Below, one piece after another: positions 25,224 through 33,562 of a stretch of 64,000 nt of DNA. The position numbers were made by a program, and so were the translations under genes. Numbering within the stretch: the stretch's first letter is position 1; every line of letters begins with the position of its first letter. Source of the stretch: Variovorax sp. PBL-E5 (GTDB taxonomy: Bacteria > Pseudomonadota > Gammaproteobacteria > Burkholderiales > Burkholderiaceae_C); contig NZ_LR594671.1 of NCBI RefSeq assembly GCF_901827185.1, forward strand, positions 1,426,001-1,490,000, in the 5' to 3' direction. The notes beneath the pieces were generated by a model. The model did no database searches. It saw nothing but the letters and a program-made list of their open reading frames with translations, and had not been told where the DNA came from.

Positions 25224-26441
25224 ATGACTACCAAGCAGAATGCGCCGCTGACAGGACTGACCGTCCTCGATCTCACCCACATGCTGTCAGGTCCCTACGG
25301 GACAATGACGCTGACCGACCTGGGTGCTCGCACCATCAAGATCGAACCACCCGGCGCAGGCGAAGGCACGCGCAAGCTGCTGGCCGAGAGCTCCGACTAT
25401 TCACGCGATGGGATGGGGGCCTACTTCCTGACCCTGAACCGTGGCAAGGAGAGCATGGCCCTGGACCTGAAGTCGACCGAGGGGCGGGCCGTGTTCTACG
25501 ACCTCGTGAAACACGCCGACATCGTCTTCGACAACTTCAGCGCCGGCGTGATGCGGCGGCTCGGCATCGACCACGACACGCTCGCGGCGGTCAACCCGCG
25601 CATCATCACCTGCACCGTCTCCGGCTTTGGCGAGTCCGGACCCGACACGCAGCGTCCCGCCTTCGACCAGGTGGTGCAGGCCATGGGTGGCGGTATGTCC
25701 ATCACGGGGGAGCCGACCATGCCGCCCACACGATCGGGTATTCCGATCGGTGACCTGGGTGGTGGCATCTTCGGCGCGATGGGCGTGCTCGCGGCGGTGA
25801 TCGCGCGCCACAGCACGGGGAAGGGACAGCACGTGGACGTATCGATGCTCGATGTGCAGATCTCGTTGCTCAACTACATGGCGACCATGCACCTGATGTC
25901 CGGTCATGTGCCAAATCGAATCGGCAACGGTCACTTCGTCCACGTGCCCTACAACGTCTATGCCACCCAGGACGGTCATGTCGTGGTCGCCTGCATTGGA
26001 GACGCTTTCTTCGAACGCTTCCGCGAGATGCTTCCGCTGCCGGCATTGCAAAAGCCCGAGTATTCGTATCAACCAGCCCGGCTGGCCGATAAGGTTCTCA
26101 TCGACACGGCGATTGGCCAGGCGTTCGCCGGTCGTACCACTGCGGAGTGGCTCGAGCGGTTGCGTGCTGCGCGCATTCCCTGCGGGCCGGTGAATGATTT
26201 CGCGCAGGCGCTGTCGGATCCTCAGGTCCTCGCGCGCAACATGGTGGTATCGATGCCATTGGAATCTGGCGAAGTGGTGCGCATGCCGGGCATTCCGATG
26301 AAGTTCTCTGAGACCGGAGAAGCTCGTTTCACAGCGCCGCCTCGTGTGGGACAGGATTCGCACGTCATCCTGTCGCAGATGCTGGGCTATGACGACGCCC
26401 GCATTGCCGCCTTGCAGGTCGCCGGCGCAGTGGGGGTCTGA
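25224..26441 (+). CDS. CaiB/BaiF family III CoA-transferase
   Basis: A 405-residue family III CoA-transferase (TVLDLTHMLSGPYGTMTLTDLGA; probable catalytic Asp in IPIGDLGGGIFGAMG; GKGQHVDVSMLD). It is not closely similar to the CoA-transferase of the mutase operon. Immediately followed by an HMG-CoA-lyase-like gene (3 bases), it probably makes the lyase substrate, as in 3-hydroxy-3-methylglutarate or citramalate degradation. Confidence 0.93.
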   Translation: MTTKQNAPLTGLTVLDLTHMLSGPYGTMTLTDLGARTIKIEPPGAGEGTRKLLAESSDYSRDGMGAYFLTLNRGKESMALDLKSTEGRAVFYDLVKHADIVFDNFSAGVMRRLGIDHDTLAAVNPRIITCTVSGFGESGPDTQRPAFDQVVQAMGGGMSITGEPTMPPTRSGIPIGDLGGGIFGAMGVLAAVIARHSTGKGQHVDVSMLDVQISLLNYMATMHLMSGHVPNRIGNGHFVHVPYNVYATQDGHVVVACIGDAFFERFREMLPLPALQKPEYSYQPARLADKVLIDTAIGQAFAGRTTAEWLERLRAARIPCGPVNDFAQALSDPQVLARNMVVSMPLESGEVVRMPGIPMKFSETGEARFTAPPRVGQDSHVILSQMLGYDDARIAALQVAGAVGV

Positions 26442-26444
26442 CCG

Positions 26445-27356
26445 GTGACCGATGCTCTGTTCATCACCGATGTCGGACCACGCGATGGTCTGCAAAGCCA
26501 AAGCACGATGGTGAGCACTGAGGGCAAGCGCGCGCTGATCGAGGCGCTGTTCGACGCGGGGCTGCGGCGCATCGAAGCCACCAGCTTCGCCTCGCCGAAG
26601 GCGGTGCCCCAAATGGCGGATGCCGATGCGTTGATCCGGGGGCTCGTGGTGCCGGACGACGCCCGTGTCTCCGTGCTGGTCCCGAACCAGCGGGGCCTGG
26701 AGCGTGCCGTGGAGGCGGGCGCGCGGGAGATCGCCGTGGTGCTCGCGGCGACCGAAACGATGAACCGGAAGAATATTCGCATGGGGCTCGACCAGGCGCT
26801 CCAGACCTGCAGGGACACGCTGACCGACGCGGCGCGCGCAGGCTTGCGCACCCGCGCCTATGTGGCAGTGGCCTTCGCCTGTCCCTTCGAAGGCGTGACC
26901 GCCGAGGCGCGCGTGACGGAACTGGCGCTGGAGATGCGCAACGCCGGCGCGAGCGAGATCGTCATTGCCGACACCATCGGCTCCGCCGCGCCAACGGATG
27001 TGGCGCGCGTGCTGGACGCTCTGTTGGCGCATCTGCCCCCGGACGCGGTAGGCGTGCATTTCCATGACACGCGGGGCATGGCGCTGGCCAATGCCTGGTG
27101 CGCCATCACGCATGGCGTGCGCCGTTTCGATGCCAGCATCGGCGGTTTGGGAGGATGTCCGTTTGCCCCCGGCGCTGCCGGCAACCTGGCCACCGAGGAT
27201 CTGGCGCTGATGGCGCAGCAATGCAAGCTTGAAACCGGCATCGATCTGCAGGCCTTGTGTGCGGCGATCGACATCGCGAGCGAGCTCGTCGGCTACAGCG
27301 TGGGCGGGCGCAGCGAGCGTTGGCTCGTGCGCCAGCAGCAAAGGGACGGAGCTTGA
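26445..27356 (+). CDS. HMG-CoA lyase-family enzyme
   Basis: A 303-residue TIM-barrel of the DRE-TIM metallolyase group. Signatures are VGPRDGLQ (catalytic Arg and metal Asp), HFHDTRGMALANA (metal His pair) and the catalytic-Cys loop GGLGGCPFAPGAAGN. HMG-CoA lyases split 3-hydroxy-3-methylglutaryl-CoA to acetyl-CoA and acetoacetate; relatives split other 3-hydroxyacyl-CoA esters. It starts with GTG and ends the plus-strand arm. With the CoA-transferase it gives a two-step activation and cleavage route. Confidence 0.9.
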   Translation: MTDALFITDVGPRDGLQSQSTMVSTEGKRALIEALFDAGLRRIEATSFASPKAVPQMADADALIRGLVVPDDARVSVLVPNQRGLERAVEAGAREIAVVLAATETMNRKNIRMGLDQALQTCRDTLTDAARAGLRTRAYVAVAFACPFEGVTAEARVTELALEMRNAGASEIVIADTIGSAAPTDVARVLDALLAHLPPDAVGVHFHDTRGMALANAWCAITHGVRRFDASIGGLGGCPFAPGAAGNLATEDLALMAQQCKLETGIDLQALCAAIDIASELVGYSVGGRSERWLVRQQQRDGA

Positions 27357-27473
27357 TCTCGATCCCTTCGGCAGACCTCCAGCGCTTCGACGATACGAAC
27401 GTCCGGTTGCTCAGCAGTCGGGCATAGAGACGACAGAAGGGCTGGGAAGAGTGACCAAAATCGTGACACGCCG

Positions 27474-28292
27474 CTAACGCAAGAAGACGTGCTGCATGAA
27501 CTGCCGGATCGGGTACTGGACCACGGCCTGCATCGTCGCCGGAAGCTCCAGCGGGCGCATCAGCATCTTGAGCGTGGCGCCCGGCTTCAGGTTGCGCCGC
27601 ACGGTGCCGCTCATGCGCGCGCTCAATTCCCGGACATAGCTCGCATCCGTGGCGCGCTCCGGGGATCGCGCCTTCACCAGATGGCGGATCGCGCAATCGG
27701 CGTCTTCGCTCTTCAACTCCAGCGTGCGTTTGCTGATCGTCGCCAGCACACGGGCCCGTCCCACGCCTTCCTGTTCGCGGTAGCGGCGGAAGAAGCCGTA
27801 GAAGTGCTTGTAGTGATTGATTTCATCGGTGGCGATGCGGTTGCTCAGATCGCGCAGCACGGGCTCGGTGGTGGCGCGCGCCAGCGCGCGATAGTAGGTG
27901 GCGGTGCCGGTTTCGACCACGCAGCGCGCTGCCATCTCGAGGGCGCGCGTCGGGGCCAGGAGCTCGACCTTGCAATAGGTCGCATATTCCGCGAGGAAGT
28001 CCTGGTAGGCCGTGTTCCAATCGAACTCAGGCCATGCGTGATGCACGTACGCACGCAGTGTCCGCCCATGCTGAAGCTCTTCGGGCTCCCACTGATTGCG
28101 CAGCCAGGAGACGACTTCGGCGTCGCCGCGAAAGAAGTCGACGAGGTTCTGCGTGTAGAGGTCCGATCCGCTTTCGACGAACGATGCGGAACTTGCCATG
28201 TAAAAAAGATTCTCGTCTGCGCGCACCCGATCGAGCGCCATGCGCGAGAAGTCCAGATCCTCGATTGTCCAGCGCGCTTTATAAGCTGCCAT
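27474..28292 (-). CDS. Ferritin-like diiron protein
   Basis: A 272-residue, largely helical protein. Two ExxH-type motifs (Glu72/His75 in PEELQHGRT; Glu157/His160 in DEINHYKHF) plus Glu127 in VETGTATYY form a plausible diiron site in a ferritin-like four-helix bundle. The arrangement resembles acyl-ACP desaturase-like or ring-hydroxylating diiron proteins, but no clear family is recognised. A basic C-terminal 70 residues follow the bundle. Confidence 0.72.
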   Translation of the reverse strand: MAAYKARWTIEDLDFSRMALDRVRADENLFYMASSASFVESGSDLYTQNLVDFFRGDAEVVSWLRNQWEPEELQHGRTLRAYVHHAWPEFDWNTAYQDFLAEYATYCKVELLAPTRALEMAARCVVETGTATYYRALARATTEPVLRDLSNRIATDEINHYKHFYGFFRRYREQEGVGRARVLATISKRTLELKSEDADCAIRHLVKARSPERATDASYVRELSARMSGTVRRNLKPGATLKMLMRPLELPATMQAVVQYPIRQFMQHVFLR

Positions 28293-28379
28293 GCATGATC
28301 CTCAAGCCGAAGCTCATCCGGGATTCTTGAGCGGTCACCGCATCGGCCGTGTAGGTGCGCAACGCATTTTCGAGTGACT

Positions 28380-28820
28380 TCAGGTTCCGCGTGCGTCGAG
28401 CCATTCCTGCACGCATGCCTCGAACAGGGGGATGTTCTCTTCGACTTCGTCATGCAGGAATCGACGCGCGCCGGCCTGGGCCCGCAGGTCGGCCGCGAAC
28501 CACCTTTCCCTGGCCGCGCCGGCCGCGGGCGGTGGAGAGGCACCCCATACCAGCGCAAAGATCGAAAGGGATTCGTCCGCCGGCAGATCGGCCCAGATCA
28601 TTCCGATACGGGACAGAATGCCCCGGCACTCGTTCAACTCGATGCCGGTTCGCACGTGGCCGTCCTCTTCGAGGATCACCGCACTCAGGCCGCCGGCCAT
28701 CATCACACGCAGCAAGGCATCGGGCTCGGCGCGGCGGATCCATTCGTCCGCGCGTCGAACCAGCTGTGCCGCAATATTGACCTTGTCGAAGCGCATGCGT
28801 TTCAGCGCATCGTCGCTCAT
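28380..28820 (-). CDS. Hypothetical protein
   Basis: A 146-residue soluble protein with no motif I recognise (FDKVNIAAQLVRRADEWIRR near the start; an acidic C-terminus). It ends 87 bases before the ferritin-like gene on the same strand and may be cotranscribed with it. The region 28821-29025 upstream shows no gene. Confidence 0.6.
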   Translation of the reverse strand: MSDDALKRMRFDKVNIAAQLVRRADEWIRRAEPDALLRVMMAGGLSAVILEEDGHVRTGIELNECRGILSRIGMIWADLPADESLSIFALVWGASPPPAAGAARERWFAADLRAQAGARRFLHDEVEENIPLFEACVQEWLDARGT

Positions 28821-29025
28821 CGAGTTTCAGGACGATCGATGGCGTGCCGGCAGGTTCGGATGGGACGTGCTTGCATGATGCGCTTGATGAGGCCACTTAC
28901 ACGGCAGGAGCGCTGCATTTTGCACGCGGGCAGTCGTTTCGTGCAGTGGTCGAGATGCCGCCGGCATTTGCGAATCCGTCGGCGACGTGCGCTTTGCCTT
29001 GGGGGTCAGAGGACCGGCAAGGAAG

Positions 29026-29226
29026 CTATTCCTTGGGACGCCATGCGCTGAGAAATTCGGACGTCGGGTCCGGCGCACGCGGTGCCGCTGGCGCGTAGGT
29101 CACTGTCGTCGATGTCGCGGTCGGCGTGCCGGCACTGCGCACAGGTGCTGTTGCAGCGCCATCTTCGCAGCCAGCCAGGCACATCAGCAGGATCACGCTT
29201 GCCAACAAACGCCAGGATTTCTTCAC
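29026..29226 (-). CDS. Small lipoprotein
   Basis: A 66-residue protein starting at GTG 29226. It has a lipoprotein signal (KKSWRLLASVILLMCLAGC) with lipobox LAGC. The mature part is a short Ala/Pro/Thr-rich chain without domains. It is probably anchored in the envelope; function unknown. Confidence 0.6.
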   Translation of the reverse strand: MKKSWRLLASVILLMCLAGCEDGAATAPVRSAGTPTATSTTVTYAPAAPRAPDPTSEFLSAWRPKE

Positions 29227-29381
29227 GGCCTTGCCTTGGTTGTTCCATCGGCGCAGCCCCAATGGCTGCGCTCTCATGGCCCAATCGTAGCCGAAATTAA
29301 ATCTAAAGTTCTACTTTTATTTGAAGGCTTGTCGAGCCTTCCTTGTAGCCTGTGAACTGTGCCAGGGGTAGCGCGTCGTGC

Positions 29382-30128
29382 TCAGAGCCGGCTCAATATC
29401 AACCCCAGCGTGAGTGCCGCCGAGGTGCCGAAGATGACCAGGCCGACGACCCGGCGCCGGTGGGTCAGCATCCACAACGCCACACCGGACACCGACAGGA
29501 AGATCAGGCTCCCGGCCAGCGTATCGACCAACAGGATCCACGCGACGGGCATGCCGACGCCCTTGTGCAGGTTGGCCAGAGTGGCGACGAAGCCGTTGCT
29601 CGTGGTCGTGACGCCGACGGACCGGTTGCCGCGCCAGTAGTCGGCCTGCACGATCGCATCCGGACCACCGAAATTGAAGATCCAGCGTTCGGGCTGCATC
29701 AGCGGCTTGGGCGCTGCGGCGTCCGCCGATTCAGACGCGCCGGCATGCCGGCCTTTTTCGGTCCAGGCCACAGGTCGAGAGGGCTCGGTGCGTATCGAGT
29801 TGGGTGGCGCATCCATGCCGAGAGCGGTTTGCAGCCAGGCCGCCATTTCCTGTGCGCTGGCTGGTGCGGGATCCGGCAGTGCAAGCTGTGCATTGGCGCG
29901 TTGCTGCGACATCGGCAGTTTCAGCACGGCACGGTGGTTCAGCCAGATGCCGGCCGTACCGAAGATCAGTCCCAGGATCGCGCCCCAGAGGCCGATCCAG
30001 CCGTGTGTCTTGCGGATCCAGCGCACGAGCATCGCGCGGCGATGATGCGGGTGCGGACGTTCGGCGGCCAGGCCTTGCGTCGGATCGGCGATGGCGGGGC
30101 CGATGGCAGTTGTTGAAAGGCTCGTCAT
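29382..30128 (-). CDS. PepSY-associated membrane protein (iron-uptake operon)
   Basis: A 248-residue PepSY-TM type protein with membrane segments near 45-62 (GLWGAILGLIFGTAGIWL), 187-207 (AWILLVDTLAGSLIFLSVSGV) and 222-240. The RKTHGWIGLWG opening is typical of PepSY_TM proteins in iron-siderophore loci. It follows the piuC gene by 11 bases and the TonB receptor further upstream. It may assist reductive release or transport of iron at the inner membrane. Confidence 0.82.
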   Translation of the reverse strand: MTSLSTTAIGPAIADPTQGLAAERPHPHHRRAMLVRWIRKTHGWIGLWGAILGLIFGTAGIWLNHRAVLKLPMSQQRANAQLALPDPAPASAQEMAAWLQTALGMDAPPNSIRTEPSRPVAWTEKGRHAGASESADAAAPKPLMQPERWIFNFGGPDAIVQADYWRGNRSVGVTTTSNGFVATLANLHKGVGMPVAWILLVDTLAGSLIFLSVSGVALWMLTHRRRVVGLVIFGTSAALTLGLILSRL

Positions 30129-30139
30129 GCGGGCGTGAC

Positions 30140-30826
30140 TCAGGTGTCGCTCCATTTGCGAAGAAGGTTGTGGTAGGTGCCGATCAGCGTGCGGCGCGCC
30201 GTTTCGTCGGCCCCGCTCTGGTTCAGACGCTGGATGGCGTTGTCCAGGTCGAACAGCAACGCGCGGTCGGCGGCATCGCGCACGAGGCTTTGCACCCAGA
30301 AGAAGCATCCCACGCGGGTGCCGCGCGTGATCGGGGTGACCCGGTGCACGCTGCTCGCTGGGTAGATCACCAGGTCGCCGGCCGGCAGCTTGACGCTCTG
30401 CATGCCGTGGGTGTCTTCCATCTGCAATTCGCCGCCGTCGTAGCTGTCGGGGTCCGACAGGAACAGCGTGGCCGACAGATCGGTGCGCACCTTGCGGCCG
30501 ATGTGCGGATGAATGCGGACGCCACCGTCGACATGCAGACCGAAGGTCATGCCTTCGCTGTAGCGGTTGAACATCGGCGGATAGAGGATGTTCGGCAATG
30601 CCGCGCTGATGAAGATCGGATGCCGCTCCAGCGCGCTCGCGATGATGTCCTGGCACTCGCGGGCCACCTGCGAGCGCTCGTCGATCTGCTGATTGAACTT
30701 CACCGCTGCGCCCTGATGGCCGGCCGTCACGCGGCCGTCGACCCAGGCGTCGCCGGCCGCGTCGAGCCGCGTGCGCACCGCGGCCAGCGCCGCTGCGTCG
30801 AGAAGCTGGGGAATGCAGACAAGCAT
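30140..30826 (-). CDS. piuC: PKHD-type Fe(II)/2-oxoglutarate hydroxylase PiuC
   Basis: A 228-residue prolyl-4-hydroxylase-domain protein with His98, Asp100 (FGLHVDGG), His161 (YPASSVHRV) and Arg171 (GTRVGCFFW). Length and motifs match PiuC/YbiX proteins, which accompany TonB-dependent siderophore receptors. It lies 22 bases after the receptor gene. The exact reaction of this family is unsettled. Confidence 0.93.
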   Translation of the reverse strand: MLVCIPQLLDAAALAAVRTRLDAAGDAWVDGRVTAGHQGAAVKFNQQIDERSQVARECQDIIASALERHPIFISAALPNILYPPMFNRYSEGMTFGLHVDGGVRIHPHIGRKVRTDLSATLFLSDPDSYDGGELQMEDTHGMQSVKLPAGDLVIYPASSVHRVTPITRGTRVGCFFWVQSLVRDAADRALLFDLDNAIQRLNQSGADETARRTLIGTYHNLLRKWSDT

Positions 30827-30848
30827 GTTCTGGCAGGAAGCGGCGGGA

Positions 30849-33158
30849 TCAGAACCTGTAGTTCAGCGTCACCATGGCCGAGCGGCCGGAGCCGGGCACT
30901 GCACGGCCGCCGTCGGACGGGATCAGCGCGTCGTAATAGTAGCGATTGAAGAGATTGAACAGGTTCAAGCGGATATCGTATTTGGGTTGGTGGTACGCGA
31001 GCGTGGCGTCGAAGCGCGTGTAGCTGTCCACGCGAACCAAGTCGGTATTGTTCGCGAAACGGCTCCCGCTGTAAGTGACGCCGCCGCCGATTTCCCATTC
31101 CGGTGTGATGGCATAGACCGCCCAGATGCTGGCGGCATCCTTGGGCGTGTTGGCCGGCGTCTTGCCGAGCGTGCCGGGCGCGATGCCGTCGACGATCGTC
31201 GCATCCAGGTGCGTGTAGGCGCCGAACAGTTGCAGCTGGTCGGTGACGCGTCCGGCCACGCCGGCGCGCGCGCCGTTCACGCGCACTGTGCCGGTCGCGA
31301 CGTAGGTGCCGTCGGAGTTCTGCGAGCGCGCATTGGTTTGCGTGATCTGGAACGCGGCGGCAGTGAGCGACAGGTCGCCGTTGTGCAGATCCCACTTGCC
31401 GCCGAGCTCGTAGGCCTTGTTCTTTTCCGGTGGCAGCGGTTGCGTCGCGCCTGTCGTAGAGGTCAATTGCTCCAGCGACGGATTGAAGGACGTGCTGTAC
31501 GACACGTAGTACGACTGCTCGGGCGTTGGCTGCCAGATGCCGCCGCCGCGCACGCTGGTGAAGTTGACCGTCTGATTCATGAACGCCAATGCATTGGCGC
31601 TCGTGACCGTGTTGTTGATGCTGGCGCGGTAGTTGTCCTGACGGACGCCCGCGACGAGCTTGAACTGCGGGCTGAGTTCGATCGTGTCGTTGACGTAGCC
31701 GGCGACCGTGGTCGCATTGGCCGTCGCGAGATTGCCCGGCAGGCTGGGCGCCGAGGCGGACGAGGCGATCTCGATCGGATTGAGCAGGGGCGTGCACGAC
31801 GCATAGCCGCTGGTGCCGCCGACCGGATTCAGCGCCACGCCGCCGCAGTTTCCGTTGCGGTAGTAGGCTTGGTTGCTGTACATGTCGCGCCCGAACTCGA
31901 AGCCGGCCAGGAAGGTGTGCTTGATGCTGCCGGTGTCGAACTTCGCGTTGTATTCGGTCAGGTTGAAGAAGGACTTGTCGTGGATCACGCGGTCATGGCT
32001 TTGCTGCCGCACCCAGAGCTGGTCGAGCGGCAGGCCACTGAAGGCAGGCGCCGGTGCCGCCGTGGTCCCGGTGGTGAACGCGGTGAAGCCCTTCGCGCTC
32101 AGCGTGCCAAGGGCCTGGGGCGCGGTTTCGCGCGCGTCGGTGGTGACCTCATTGAACTGCGTCTGATTGCGGATCGAGCTGGTCGGCGTGAGCTTGTGCA
32201 GGACCGTCGCGCCGAAAGCGCCGATGTCCGAAATGGTCCGGTCATCGCTGAAGCCGTAGGCATTGTTGCGGTCGACCGCGACCGGCTTGCCGTTGAGCGC
32301 CTGCACACCGTAGTCGGCCATGTCGCGGTTGTGCTGCACGAGGGCGGTGAAGGTCACTTGCGTCGGCGTGCCGATGCCGAATTTCAGCGACGGCGCGATG
32401 CCGTAGTCCTGCAGCTTGGTCTGATCGCGGGTGGTGGCATCGCCGTCCTGGCCCATCGCCGAGATGCGGAAGGCCGAGGTCTCGGACAACGGCTGATTGA
32501 CGTCGATCGTCGTCCGTGCCAGCCCGGTCGTGCTGGCCGATACCGACACTTCGCCGGCCGGCGTCAGCGAGGGCTTCTTGGTCACCTGGTTGATCACGCC
32601 GCCGGTCGAGCCGCGGCCGAACAGCATGGACGATGGGCCCATCAGGACCTCGACCGAATCCAGGGCGAAAGTGTCGCGGAAGTACTGGGCGCGATCGCGT
32701 GCGCCATCGAGATACACGTCGGTCCGCGCGGAGAATCCATTCAGGTTGATGTTGGTGCCGATCGTGCCGCCCTCGGCCGCGCCGATGGTCAGGCCCGGCA
32801 CGTTGCGCAATGCGCTCGCCAGCGAGGTCGCGCCTTGCGACTGCATCAGCGCCTGGTTGATGACTGTCACCGATTGAGGAATGTCTTTCAGATCGGCGGG
32901 CAGGCGACTGATCGACGAGCCATTGGCGCCGAAGTTGTTCTTGTCCGCGGTATCGCGAACCTGCACCTCACGCAGGGTGGGCGGCACCGAGGTCCCTGGC
33001 GCGGCCGAAGTCGCCGGCGTTGACGCTGACGAATCTGTCTGTCCGGAGGCCGCGGCCGGCGCGGCCTGCTGGGCGAATGCACCGGGCAGGGAGAACAGAC
33101 TGAGCAGGGCCAGGGCGACGGGCGTGTGATGGCGCACCGCGGGACGAACGCGTTTCAT
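30849..33158 (-). CDS. TonB-dependent siderophore receptor (PiuA/Fiu-like)
   Basis: A 769-residue outer-membrane receptor. The ATG at 33158 (GAGG upstream) gives a signal peptide ending AFAQQ. A Ser/Ala/Thr-rich linker follows, then the plug domain (LPADLKDIPQSVTVINQALM; GGTIGTNINLNGFSARTDVYLDGARD). The beta-barrel ends in ...MVTLNYRF with terminal Phe. With PiuC and a PepSY protein it forms a standard catecholate-iron uptake unit, and a Fur-like site lies upstream. Confidence 0.94.
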   Translation of the reverse strand: MKRVRPAVRHHTPVALALLSLFSLPGAFAQQAAPAAASGQTDSSASTPATSAAPGTSVPPTLREVQVRDTADKNNFGANGSSISRLPADLKDIPQSVTVINQALMQSQGATSLASALRNVPGLTIGAAEGGTIGTNINLNGFSARTDVYLDGARDRAQYFRDTFALDSVEVLMGPSSMLFGRGSTGGVINQVTKKPSLTPAGEVSVSASTTGLARTTIDVNQPLSETSAFRISAMGQDGDATTRDQTKLQDYGIAPSLKFGIGTPTQVTFTALVQHNRDMADYGVQALNGKPVAVDRNNAYGFSDDRTISDIGAFGATVLHKLTPTSSIRNQTQFNEVTTDARETAPQALGTLSAKGFTAFTTGTTAAPAPAFSGLPLDQLWVRQQSHDRVIHDKSFFNLTEYNAKFDTGSIKHTFLAGFEFGRDMYSNQAYYRNGNCGGVALNPVGGTSGYASCTPLLNPIEIASSASAPSLPGNLATANATTVAGYVNDTIELSPQFKLVAGVRQDNYRASINNTVTSANALAFMNQTVNFTSVRGGGIWQPTPEQSYYVSYSTSFNPSLEQLTSTTGATQPLPPEKNKAYELGGKWDLHNGDLSLTAAAFQITQTNARSQNSDGTYVATGTVRVNGARAGVAGRVTDQLQLFGAYTHLDATIVDGIAPGTLGKTPANTPKDAASIWAVYAITPEWEIGGGVTYSGSRFANNTDLVRVDSYTRFDATLAYHQPKYDIRLNLFNLFNRYYYDALIPSDGGRAVPGSGRSAMVTLNYRF

Positions 33159-33227
33159 GAAATCCTCGGTAATGAATGACAGGCAGCGGCGCATACAAGC
33201 CATGCCACCTGGACGCGAGATTTTGAC

Positions 33228-33246
33228 TGCGAATCGTTCTTATTGT
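33228..33246 (-). promoter_or_regulatory. Fur-box-like site upstream of TonB receptor
   Basis: TGCGAATCGTTCTTATTGT resembles the right half of Fur sites of the GATAATCATTCTTATT type. It lies about 70-90 bases upstream of the receptor start, a normal place for iron repression. The match is partial. Confidence 0.42.
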
Positions 33247-33509
33247 TGTTCTTGTAGGGAAAATGTCAGATCTGCGATACAAGTGCAGTAAATTTTCATT
33301 TGTTCAGCTTCTGTACAGGTTGATTTAAACCCAAACAGAGACGAGGCGAGGCCGCTATCGCGTTGTTGCGGCGCGACGCATCCTTCAGCGATTCCAGGGG
33401 ACCCGGTCGCGCGCAATTAAGATCGAACGACTCCGCCCGGCCACGCACGGGTGGACGAGAGCGGCACGGAGCCGTCAAATTTTTTGCGCGCCGCAGCGCC
33501 GCATCCAGG
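33247..33509. other. Non-coding gap between iron operon and kinase gene
   Basis: The gap 33159-33562 has no gene I can support. Its left part is AT-richer and carries the Fur-like site. The middle is GC-rich without a convincing start codon and ribosome site. It ends in a strong plus-strand terminator at 33510-33533. A short untranslated RNA could occupy roughly 33400-33533, but I see no clear promoter. Confidence 0.35.
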
Positions 33510-33533
33510 GGCCCCTCGTGAGGGGCCTTTTTT
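33510..33533 (+). terminator. Strong intrinsic terminator ahead of the kinase gene
   Basis: GGCCCCT-CGTG-AGGGGCC forms a perfect 7-bp stem followed directly by six T. No plus-strand protein gene precedes it, so it ends either an unseen RNA or a leader of the kinase transcript. Confidence 0.75.
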
Positions 33534-33562
33534 GTGGCCCGGCTGACAGAGGGCAGTGAGCC

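Noticed and set aside
33400-33510. Possible tRNA in the gap before the kinase terminator
   Set aside because: A GATCGAAC stretch hints at a T-arm, but no acceptor stem, anticodon arm or D-arm could be paired.
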